From the NCBI RefSeq assembly GCF_910596095.1, contig NC_056550.1, positions 11,158,501 to 11,222,500 on the forward strand: a DNA stretch of 64,000 nucleotides, read 5' to 3'. Source of the DNA: Thunnus maccoyii (Eukaryota > Chordata > Actinopteri > Scombriformes > Scombridae). A program made the translations under genes and the position numbers. Below, piece by piece: positions 36,101 to 46,672 of this stretch. Position 1 is the first letter of the stretch; every line of letters starts with the position of its first letter. Below the pieces are notes generated by a model. It did no database searches and was not told the DNA's origin. It saw only the letters and a program-made list of their open reading frames with translations.

Positions 36101-39100
36101 ACATGAGAACTAAAACATTAATTACCCAGCTACAAATAACACTGGCTGTCTTAGTTACTGATTAGATTACATTTTGGCAAAACACACCCAACAGTGGTAT
36201 GTTTCTCACACCCAGAGTACTGTTACATGTGGATGAACAACAATTCCACCGTCATATTGGGTTTGTCTCTCCCCAGGCCTGCAGACCCCCACTCTTCTGC
36301 TGAGTAAGAATGAACTCTATGAGAATGAAGACTTCATGGCCACCTGCAGTGCTCCAGAGGAGAAAGGAGACCTCACCTTCCGGTTTCACCAGAAATTTAG
36401 GACCGGAAAGCATCGGCTGATAAAGCAGACAGCGTCCACTCAGAACTCATCAGAGGCCAAGCTGGTCCTGCACCAGGTTGGAGACAGCCACCTGTACTGT
36501 GACTATGTTATCGCTTTGGTTCCTGATGCCGGATCCTCCAACCGCAGCAACGAGATTCAAGTTACAGTCAAAGGTGATTATATCAGCAGCAGTTATGTCA
36601 CCAAGAAAAGATCACATTGCTTCAACAGGAGTTTGTAATTGACTATTCTGAGTTGTGTCTTGCAGTCCTCTACATTTCCCCCATCATGAATGTGCTGCCC
36701 TCCTTAAATGTCTATGAGGGTGACGTGATTGAGGTGGTCTGTAAAGTGGTGAATCCACCGATGAACACTGAGGTATTCCTGACTAGGGACAGGAGGATCC
36801 TCCAGAAAGCGAAAGTCAGCTTCAGTCATCGATTCAAAGTACTAGAAGGTGACTCTGGAGACCTTGTGTGCAAGGCAGAGTGGGGCAATGTGCAGAAAGA
36901 AACCAGTAAAACCATCACAGTCAAAGGCAAGTATCGAATATTCTCCTTATTATCAATTATCTAATATAACATTGAATACAATCTCAAGTTTAAATCCATT
37001 TTTTGTTTTCAAAATAAATATGTACTGTATAAAGATTGTATAATGCTTGGTTTTTGCTCCCCAACAGAGCTGTTTTCAAAGCCACACCTGACTGTGAAGC
37101 CCATTGACCTATTTGAGGGAGACAATTTCATACTGACCTGCACTGTCTTCATTTACGTTCCTGAGAAGATCAGCAATGAAACTATTCAGTTATCCATCTA
37201 CAAAGATAATACCAAACTCATCAATGGAAACACATACACTGCTGTGGCACAGCCTAAAGAAAATGGCAACTACACCTGTAAAGCCCAGGCTGCTTCTGTT
37301 TCACACAGTTTTGTAAAAGAAAGCCAAACAGTTGTTCTTAAAGCCAAAAGTAAGTCATCAAGTGCATAGAACAACAAGAACAGAAGCAAAAAAATCATTA
37401 TATTACCACAATAAAGATGATGTTTTTATGTCTGTATTCTGTTTTTTGCTGCTGCATTGAATAAGTGGCTAATTATATTTTTTCTCAGTTCCTGTTTCAA
37501 AGCCCATGATGAGGGTGGTGGGGGGGACGCTGGTGTTGGGGAAAAGCTTTCAGCTGATCTGTCGCAGTGATAGTGGCACCCTTCCCATCAAGTACACCCT
37601 GCACGGCCCAAACAGGGAGCGTGAGGTCAGGATAGTGAGGAAGCCAGGGCAACAAGCCATCTTCAACACCTCAGCCATCTACAAGAGCTCCGACATTGAC
37701 GAATTTATGTGCCATGCACAAAATAATGGCAACAGGCCTCCCATGGTAGGACAGGGACAACAGCTGCAAAATTCAACCAAAATCATAGGTGTGTTGGATG
37801 CAGGAACGATGACAACGCATTCAATTAAACTGATGTAAACATTGTGGACTGCAGGTTTAACATACATTTTATTCTTTGCAGAGCCTGTGTCAGAACCATT
37901 TTTGACCATGCAGCCCAACATGGGAGATATCTCTGAAGGGCAGGACATGACTCTTGTCTGCACTGTTCAGAGAGGCACTCCTCCCATCACTTTCACCTGG
38001 CACCACACTGAGACAGAGCACGCGCTTGCTTTCCAGAACTCCGAGAAACTGAAAGGAACCTACCGCATCCACAATGTCAAAGGAGAGCACAAAGGGACAT
38101 ACTACTGTATGAGCACCAACCAGGCCAACGAAACCAAACGGAGTCGCCCTGTCGTGATTGAAGGTGCGTTTTATCTTCACTAATAGCATGTGTAATGTGC
38201 GTGTGTGTGTGAAGACGACATCAGAAAGGTGTTCAGGGAGCGGTTTCAGACAATGTGACAAGCGCTTTGTTTGAAGCATTCTGAAGTCTTCCAAGTTATA
38301 AACCTTAAGATTTTAGTCCTGGTTGATTTGGTGACATCTATAGTTACAGGTGTGAAATGGTTTCTGCCTACAGATAACCAATACCCCCTGCCGGTGTGGA
38401 TAAGGCACCGACAGATGGCTGTCCTCTACCTCTGACCTAGGTATCGAACGTAGTTCCCAAAATCTACACGCATGACCATCCAAGCCTTGCTTAGGGAACC
38501 AAATTCAGCCTGGCTTCTATAATCACCAGTTGTTGTTGAACCACTACCAATGGGCCTATTTAGTCAAGTATGTCCTGACAGCCTGGGTCACAACAAAGTG
38601 TATTGGTGCAAATAGGTGTTAGAGGTTTGAAAGTACTCCAAGATGGCCTACCAACAGGACATCTCTGGAGGAGGCCCACTCCGATGGTCGAGAGCACTCG
38701 CCCGGTTTTATAGAGCAGCTTCAGAGCCCTTGCCTTAACAATGTAGCCAATTAAACCCCTAATAATATATCTCTCAACCTAATTGTATTCTGAAATCATA
38801 CATCTATCAAAAGTTTAGGAGCATGTTGACCTCAGCCATTAAATCTAAACCATTACCTTCCTGTTATTCAATAAACACTACAAGATTATCCTTAACAAAT
38901 TTAGTCTCAAAGAGATCTCTCTCCTTAGGGTTTTTTAAGCCCTAAGGAAAAAGAAGGTCCTGCAAAAAGAAAAAGGAACCGAACTTTGAGCCTCTCTTGG
39001 CTTTTATTTGCTTGACTTATTTGTATTATGACATATTGTCTATCTGCAGGACATCTGTCAGTTTCATTCTGATGTTACATGACCACAGCTTCTCCTTTGC

Positions 39101-42100
39101 CTCACACGGTTGCCTAAGTTTCTTGATGGTTCAGATCTAGTTCAGAACACTTTCCACAGGTTGTGTAAATACCCCAGAAATGGTGCAAGACATTAAATTA
39201 TGTTTAATTTGTCACCAATTAAAATTAAATAAAATAGTTTGAAGTAGGCTTGAGTAGAGTTTGTCTCAGCCACATATAGTGGAACTTTCAACAGGTGGTA
39301 ACAGCAAATGCATTGTAACACTGCAGCAAACAGCTACTTTGCCAGAAATACAACAGAAGGGCCAATCGCGTGTCTGTTTACAGTACAGCCAAACAAACTC
39401 ATGTTGTTTTAATAAATAAGTCAGTTAATAATTAGCCCTTTACCGTTAATACCATGAGCAACTGCAATCTCATTTCATGTTGTACATAGCATGAGTAATT
39501 TTCCAGCAGGGCACAGTAATAGGAGTTGGTCACTTGCTGAGTTGGAGGTGTATAGCTCACTGTGGCTGTTCCTTCTTGTATCATTCCTCCCTTGCAAAAA
39601 TTAAAAACGATCCACTGACAAAAAATGCTAAAAATGACCATTGTCTTGATTTGTAGATGCTTGTATCTGATTTATATAACTATAGAACCTGAGGACATTT
39701 TTATTTAAGAAGTATTAAATATGATGTACTATGTATACCTAGAAGTGCAAGATAAACTACATAAAGCAGAAAAGTTTGTGGTTCTTTGAGAACATTTTGA
39801 ACGTAACATGCTGTGTTTTAACATTAAATTATAATATAATTCATATCAATCCATGTATTTTATGTATTCTGCAGTGAAGATGGCTGGGTGGAAGAAAGGT
39901 CTCATTTCAGTCTTCTGCATCCTGCTCTTACTGGCTTTGATCCTTGTTATCTTCTTTAAAAGACATCACCTTCGATTTAAGAGGAAAAGAATGGGCGAGC
40001 TGTCGGTGTGAGTAACATTGCTCATGTTCTTATGAAAAATCTGTGTTTCTGAGGTGAAGTAGTGTGAATTACAAGAGTAGGCAGTATGGTGACACCCACA
40101 GAGTTTCCTGTTTTACAGAGCTGATTGTGTTTTGTGTCCACCTCATCATAGGAAGTCCGCCAGCACCAAGGCAGAGCGGCTGAGCCTCACCCAGGCAGAG
40201 GTTAATGAGGTTGCCAATGGTAAAGCCTAGTATGCTGATATGAAAACTGTGCTGCAAATTGTTCTAGTAAACTATTATTAAAATGCCATCTTTGTTTTGT
40301 TGTTTATTCTTACACATTACAACAGTTATGTAGAATATCTTGACAGAAGAAAAATGTCCTATAATTTGAACTGAGACTGGTTCTGTCTGTCCTCTCTGTG
40401 TAGTCACTCCTGGCATGATTGGAAAGAGTGTTTGGAGTGAACATATATCAGGCTCTGGTGAGTAAGGTTTTTAATTGTAGTTATACTGTTATTAAAGGGT
40501 GAGGCTAGTGTTATTCTACATTTTTCTTATTGTCAAATAAATCCAATAAAAAGACCAAAACCAAAGATGTTTTAGTCTGTCTCTCAGTACTTTCTGACTT
40601 TCCCTACAAAATGGCTTACAAATATTTACTTTCATTTTTTTTTAATGAACTTTCATTTTTTTCTCAAATGGAAGTAAAAAGTGCATTTGTTAGGGACTAT
40701 TTTCAGTGGCAGATTAATACACAGTTGGCGCTTTAGTAGGTAATTACGGCAGCGGGACAATATATGTCGGATTGACTCAAAACAAACTACAGTGGCTATG
40801 TTTGTCGTAATGAAGGAACATGTCAGTGTGCCTCATTGATGTTTTGTTTTTTTTAAAATTGTTTTTGGACAAAAATGGAGTCTACAAAGGAATAACCTGT
40901 ATCTATAAACTAACTATGTTTGACTACACAGACAATACTTGTAAGTAGTATCAATTTATTGTTGGTTTTTGGTATTTTCATGGGATTTGTTGACAATAAG
41001 GAAATACACGTTTAAATATTACTTTATGTAACTTTTATACTGTTAGAGAAAAAATATGGAATATTGTGAAGTTTAACTTTATACTGTATTGTGCTCCAGA
41101 ATCTGATGACCAGCATAGTGTGACCGCTCCAGAAAAACCAGAACCTCGATATACTGAGGTTCAGACCAGACAGGTAGATCCTAACAGAGGTGAGACTGCC
41201 TTTGAACATTAATATTTTTATAAAGTATAAAGTTATATCTTCAAAATAAATCTAATAATTTTGACCTTCAGCAAAGCAGTGTCTAAAAGAATAACATGTT
41301 TGTTCCATGACAGCGCCAGTGAAGAAGGGAACAGACACGGTGTACAGCGAAGTACGCAACTCCAAGCAAGGTATGAATAACATCCTCCTCTTCATTCAAA
41401 CCCCTCTTACGTTACAGGGTGAGAAAAATTAGGCCAATTTTTGAAGTTTGAAAAAAAGCGCCAGGAAACAGGATTAGCTCAAATTGTAAACATCTGCATT
41501 GTTAGTGAAAGAATGTCCCATTAAAACAGAAGGCCAAGTCGCCAGGTGTCCATTTCCTGCTTTCGTCAAAAGGAACTGTTCTAACAATTATAGCCAAACA
41601 GCAAGTACATCCGTTAGGACTAAGTGAGCAACACAATCCATTGTGATACTCATGGGGGGAACTCTTGTCCATTGTTCAGTCATTTGCCCCTAATAACTCC
41701 TAACAGTTTAAATGTCAGCTGTATCGGTGTCAACAATGATATAGCAGTGGTGGAGGAGAACACAATATCAAGTTTGTTTTTTTGCTCTATGAGCTGACTT
41801 GCCTGTAAGAAAAGACTCTATTAGCATGTACATATTAACTGTAAAGTCAATGTGTGCAACGTGATGAGTTCCCCATTTCCTGGGAGCAGGGAGCTGTTCA
41901 TGGGAGCGGTAATGACTATGCAAGCCCTCCTTTAATCCTCAGACTCCTTTTGTTTCCTGAGCTTGTCCTCTGGTTTTGTTTTTGCAGGTGTTCCAGAGAA
42001 GGCTGATGGTGTAAGTAGAAACACGCACAACACACATTTACGCACATCATGCATACAGTACATGCTCATACTACAAATAGGTTCACGCACACACACACAC

Positions 42101-43361
42101 ACACATATACACACTGTGTGGAATCTGTTGTGTCTTTGCTCGGGGACACGTAGAGCTGTTTTTTATTGTTTGTAGACAGGTAACTGAAAGAATTGTATTC
42201 CGAGTTATAAAAAGCACTCAGTAATGCCTCATTTTACTGGTCCATAAATTCATGATAATTTCCTGGGATGTTTTCCAGAAAAAAACATGTCATTTGGCAT
42301 TAAGTGTTTAATCAGTAAACTTCCAAATAATTAATTCCAGTTAATTAACCTATAGATGATTAGTCAGTACACAACAGGTCAACTGAACATGCAAAAATGT
42401 ACAATTTGTCTAAAGACAAACATACAGTTCATCATACATGAAAAATGAAGTTTACAATAGTTAATGAATAATTAATAAATTTTTACACGGGTTCACATGG
42501 TGCAGTTATTTCAAGAAAATTCCTTTGGGAAATCAACAACTGTTTTTTAAACTTAACACAACTAACTAAAATAATTAAAATAACTCTAACAAATATAGAT
42601 TAACAAATCTATCTAATTTTCCCTATAATTTGCGCCAGATTACATAGTTTTTTTCAGTCAACTTTCTAGAAAATACTAGGAAACTATTAAGTAACAGGCT
42701 TAACAAAATCGAATTAAGTGTTATCAAACACTCCTATGACTACATATATTATAATGAAATCTTAAATTACATTTTTAATTTAGGTCTCAAATTGTTCTAG
42801 TTGTATTTCCGTGTTTTTGATGTGGGCGTTATTATTTTTTTGTGTGTCTTTGGATTCCAGGATTTTATTGCTAGTTTTTTGCTGAATGTCTTGTGCTTCT
42901 TTATGTTTCTTGTCTTTTAACATCTTGGGACTATGTTGGAAATAAGTGTTTTAACTTACAATGTTTTCCCTTGGATTTTGTTTTTGTGTCTGTAAGTCAT
43001 ACAGTAAATTAATCATATCATACTCTCATATCACTGTTCCTGTTAATCTGCATATCCTCAAATCCTTTGTTCAAGAGGAACGCGTTGGCATCATGTTATG
43101 AATCACAAAGAGTAGTCATCTTGCAACCACCGTCAGTTTCAGTGATCCAGTTCAAAGGATAGAGCTCTTATTATTTCTTCACACAAGTCTCATATTTCAT
43201 TTTTCCCCTCTCAGCAGGGGTCAGTGGAATACGCACAGCTGAATCATGATACAGATCACCACAGTGACCATGGTAACCACGGCAGCCATAGTGTCCAAGA
43301 TGACCACTTAGATGAGATTGACAACAGTGCTGTCACCGACACTGCCGACCACGGGGAATGA
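33123..43361 (+). CDS. pecam1: Platelet endothelial cell adhesion molecule 1 (CD31), 15 coding exons
   Basis: Homophilic adhesion and inhibitory receptor of endothelium, platelets and leukocytes; its phosphorylated tail recruits SHP-2 (family knowledge). Exons by splice sites and frame: 33123-33186, 33304-33327, 34704-35009, 36277-36573, 36666-36926, 37068-37349, 37489-37788, 37882-38163, 39875-40007, 40152-40219, 40404-40457, 41100-41189, 41314-41370, 41988-42010, 43215-43361; about 795 aa. Residues 1-22 are a Leu-rich signal peptide. Exons 3-8 (about residues 30-605) each encode one Ig-like domain with a Cys pair, and all are phase 1-1. TM about 615-633 (LISVFCILLLLALILVIFF). The tail has RYTEV (Y708), TVYSEV (Y731) and VEYAQL (Y753). 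Six Ig domains and the YTEV/TVYSEV pair match mammalian PECAM1. Oddities: 24-nt exon 2, GC donor after exon 5, NAGNAG acceptor at exon 15, His/Asp-rich C terminus. The start is the only Met before the signal peptide. Alternative: another Ig receptor, unlikely given the tail. Confidence 0.92.
33781..33852 (+). repeat. Terminus of the palindromic repeat family, in pecam1 intron 2
   Basis: AGTTTGACATTCGCTTTCAT to GATTGATACCACTCC matches the outer end seen at 10609-10684, with an internal deletion after GACATT. Confidence 0.65.
33968..34266. mobile_element. hAT-type MITE, degraded, in pecam1 intron 2
   Basis: Termini TAGAGCCGCAACAGTTA and, reversed from the right, TAGGGCTGTAACTAACGAT pair as imperfect TIRs. 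ATTAATTGATTAGTCAATC-type A/T palindromes follow both ends. It is the same family as 51604-51950. The flanking 8-mers AAAGAATT and AATTAATT agree at 6 of 8, consistent with an aged target duplication. Confidence 0.7.
35560..35960 (-). repeat. Teleost interspersed repeat in pecam1 intron 3
   Basis: TGTACACTACCGGCTAAGCA, CAGCTCATGGCTAGCTGATG and TTTCCACTGCCACCAAGTG are blocks I recognise from a repeat spread through fish genomes. Ends are uncertain. Confidence 0.45.
38370..38990. repeat. Unclassified repeat-like segment in pecam1 intron 8
   Basis: This intron is the longest in the second half of the gene (38164-39874). Reverse-complemented, 38430-38500 contains a perfect tRNA-type box B (GTTCGATAC) after a weak box A, suggesting a tRNA-derived SINE head. 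Further on, CTCCTTAGGGTTTTTTAAGC continues into CCCTAAGGA, a short inverted repeat. No family assigned. Confidence 0.3.
40790..41000 (+). repeat. Interspersed repeat in pecam1 intron 11, copy 1
   Basis: Shares order and orientation of blocks with 55770-56020: GAAGGAACATGTCA, GTGTGCCTCATTGATGT, GGAGTCTACAAAGGAA, ACAATACTTGTAAGTAG and TCAATTTATTGTTGGTTT. Confidence 0.7.
42220..42700. repeat. AT-rich 'ATTTCCTGG' repeat in pecam1 intron 14
   Basis: TCATTTTACTGGTCCATAAA and GATAATTTCCTGGGATGTTT resemble blocks at 56925-57560 (TTTATTTTACAGGTCCTTTA, CTAATTTCCTGGAAATTTTC). It is the same family, diverged. Confidence 0.5.
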
Positions 43362-43560
43362 AAACACAACCCAACGAGAGTATTTATTTATCCGGCTCGT
43401 TAATGCAGCTGGAGTCTTCTGTGCTGAACAACCTTAAACAGCCCTGAGCAATTACATACTTTTGGTATTTTTTTGTAGTGCTTTGCAAAGAACATTGCAT
43501 ATTGTAAATTCACTTGCTTTGCCTTTGAGGAAGGGCAAATAAAAATGTTTTTGTTAAGTG
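43362..43560 (+). terminator. pecam1: pecam1 3' UTR with polyadenylation signal
   Basis: A canonical AATAAA lies at 43538-43543, about 180 bp after the TGA at 43359-43361, followed by a GT/T-rich stretch (tgtttttgttaagtgtttgtc) that suits a downstream element. The implied 3' UTR is short, about 200 nt. Confidence 0.75.
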
Positions 43561-44639
43561 TTTGTCTTTCTTAGTTTTCTTGCCAAGATACAGAGAGAGG
43601 ATGTGTGTAATGACCCACAGAGGAAAAGACATTCAGATTTATATCCTTCCACTGGTGGCAGTGGTGACAGATTGTGAATGGTAACAAAGGTCTTTGAAGT
43701 CAGCAGAGTAGTGATATTACCTCTTTATGACGTGGTTGGTAACAAATTCATTGGCTCCCTCTGTAGTGTCAGTGAGAGTCAGTGTTTTCTGTTTAAACCA
43801 CTAGAGGACAGACTTTAGGCAATGCTGCATGGAAACTTGGTGCCATCTGGCTGTGATCTCTTTTAATGTGAGAAGGGCTTTCACCGAGTTGACACACCAT
43901 CAGGAGATATCACTTTCATTTTCCATTATCTAAGGTTTAATTGAGTGACATAACATGAACATATTCAAGGTCTGTATATGCTGATATGTTTAGCAGGTGA
44001 ATCTCTTGTTGATCAGGACTATGTGTACTGATGTTTTGAATGAGACATGTTCAAGACTGTGTACAACAAATAAATAACTGAACATCTTAGGAGGATATGC
44101 TATTTATATTAATTAGTATATGAACTCTCACTTTAAGTGGCATAATTTAAACATGTGTTAGAGTACACTAAGTATGCATTTTGTATGAGCCAACCATTTA
44201 ACTACGGTACTAAACTATACCAGAAAAGACACTTCACTCCAATGTTGACTATTGATGTGAGTTACTTCTCTCCGTAACTTATCTTATGATTTAAAAATAA
44301 TCATAATTATAAATTATAATTATATATAATAATAATAAAACGTTCTAATATATGGTGTCATTACTAAAAATAGATTCTTGTACAAAAGGTTTAGTATGAT
44401 GCTAGTTTTGATACTTCAGTCCTAAAACCTTTCATATAGTGGGATCATTGTGCATATACAGGCCCTAATAAATTGCAGGACTGATAAAACCTTCACAGTT
44501 TCCCACTTCATACCTAAAGGTGATGGCTGTACAGCTTCATAAAAGCTTTGAAAATGTGGAGGTGTCCTTATAGCCTATGTAAGTGTTTAGGGGCTGACAT
44601 CGCAAGATCTCAAGTTCAAATCTGTTCTTAGATGGAAGG
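43561..44639. other. Intergenic downstream of pecam1, no gene seen
   Basis: An AT-rich stretch near 44290-44340 (TAATTATATATAATAATAAT). Nothing coding. Confidence 0.6.
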
Positions 44640-44957
44640 TGAGACGTCACCCGTTGGTTTACATTGGAGTCAGTTTGAAGCTTATCCAGCATTTGTTGTA
44701 ATAAAAGACCCTTTAAGGAGTCAGATGTTCAGTTTTTCTGGTAAGTACATTTTGTTTTAAGCCTGTTTTTCTAACCAAAATTAACATTAGCATTATCACA
44801 GTTAACCATAGATTGTGCTAACCAAGCTGGCAGCTAGCACGTCTGGCTCCACAAATCCAAGATGGTGACAGTCAAAATGCCTAACTCAAGGCGTCAACAA
44901 ACCAATGAGTGTCATCATGGTGACTACATCCATTATTTTTTTTACAGTCTATGACAC
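44640..44957 (-). repeat. Teleost repeat (GACGTCACC...CAAGATGG family), minus copy
   Basis: It ends TTTTTACAGTCTATG and carries CCAAGATGGTGACAG, GCTAGCACGTCTGGCTCC and AGTTAACCATAGATTG. All are reverse complements of blocks in the plus copy at 54856-55620. Confidence 0.7.
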
Positions 44958-46018
44958 TGACAAAGGAATTGACCAATTATCTATATATGACCAGACAGAT
45001 CTAATAATAAAGTTTTCTACTCTAACTGTACAGTATATTGCTGATGCCACTTAAATGTCAAAAGTGCACTGTCATTATTTTTGCAGTGTCTGAAAGATTG
45101 ACACATATCAGCAGGCGAATGGGGACAAGAGGAGCAAATTATAAAGGTGCTGCACTAGACTTTAATTTGAGGGCATGACCAGCATAGATCGGGTTCACTC
45201 AGTTCACAACTGCTGTCGACAGTCTGGATTATGAGTATCTGCTTTTTTGACAGGAAGCTCTTAGGAACACTGAACAGCAGATGAAATCCGTGTGGGAATT
45301 TGTAACACCTGACACCAGAGTTAACACCAGCAGCCTGCCACCAACACATATGCTTTCATCTCCAATCTTAGCTCAGACTAATGTATAGCCTGGCAGAGGA
45401 GATGATATTCATCTTCATTATCTGCCTGCCTATAGTTTGTGCGTGTGTATGTGTGTGTGTGTGCATGTATGTCTTATGCCATTTCACAGAGCTGTCAGAT
45501 CTTTCCTTCTCCACCACCTCTGTGCTTTGTTCACAACTGCAATTGTGCTAAGTCGTCATGAATGTGTGCACAATATGTGACACCAGGGTGTGGTACAATA
45601 TTTCCAGGGTTTGCACCATTCCCTCAGGCCCTCAAGCTCTCATATGCTGAATGATATGTGTGCGTCTTGGCCGCTGTGGGGTTCACAGAGGCATCTATGA
45701 ATGGATATGGCCTCAGTTTCAAGGTGCCAAAATGAAAACTCACTCCTGCTCTGAGGATAGAATCAGTCAGCTCAGGGTTTATTAATCATATTACTTATGA
45801 GGGAGGCAGGGAACAGCATATTCTGAGCACCAGTGATCAGGCACACAGGAATTGATACTGTGTTACGTGAATATCAGGAGTGTGAGTTATACAGTATCAG
45901 AGTTGTTAGAAACAGGCTGGCGGAGTATAAATAAACTGTGGGCATTTTAAATTAAAGGCTGAACCTGCAATGGGTTTTATTTTTGGATGCATGTGACCTA
46001 ATAGACAAAACCACAAAG
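44958..46018. other. Intergenic with short TG tract
   Basis: (TG)n with interruptions at about 45440-45465. No gene seen. Confidence 0.55.
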
Positions 46019-46672
46019 TCATATAACATCTACTTTCACCTGTGTGTTTGCAAGGGGCCACAAAACTGTCAGGGAAGAAGAGAGCACCTTGACTGCATTC
46101 CTGCGGGCCATTTCAGACACCATACACTTTGCCCAAGGATGGTGCTGCTCTGCCCTCAGATCATAGCTGCCTGTCAGCTCTGTCAGGGAGAAGATGATGG
46201 ATTTACTACTGTTCTTAAAGTTATGATGTGTAAGGTCATGTACCCTCATAGACCTAGGAAGACACCCACCACCACCCCCAGAGAGTAATGCTGTCACATG
46301 ATCAATGGTTTTGGAGCCAATAGTGTGATAACTAAGGAAACAGGGTTGGCTGTACATACAGTACATATGGTAAGAGTGATAGATAGATCTGTTGAACATT
46401 TCAGTCTTACGAGCATAGAGTCTCTTCTTTATTGCTGCACGTACGCTTTTCGTGTCTCCGCCATGTAACCTGATCCAGCCCCTCCTGTATCTGGAGCACA
46501 ACTCCCAAACTGCCATTGGCTGCAGTGCTAAAATTAGCATATTGACCCCTGTGAAATGCATGCTGGGAATATCCTGTCTTTGACTTGGCCTTATGGGGCC
46601 TGTGCTGTTTGTGGTCTGCAGCAATGAGGTCATCATGTAGACCTCATATTTCTTCTTCCTGCATAAGTGCAT
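46019..46672 (-). other. Long open frame of 217 codons, coding status doubtful
   Basis: The longest uninterrupted frame in the window. It has no recognisable domain, a His/Ser/Tyr-rich composition, a homopolymeric GGGGG segment around codons 132-136 and no flanking splice or promoter signals. I consider it chance or repeat-derived, but its length makes it worth listing. Confidence 0.2.

Noticed and set aside
36927..36935. GT donor at GCAA|GTATCG for pecam1 intron 5
   Set aside because: Would break the reading frame into exon 6; the GC donor keeps it.
46019..46672. 217-codon minus-strand open frame as a novel gene
   Set aside because: No domain, splice or promoter context; poly-Gly run from CCACCACCACCCCC and overlap with an open frame on the other strand. 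Kept only as a low-confidence feature.
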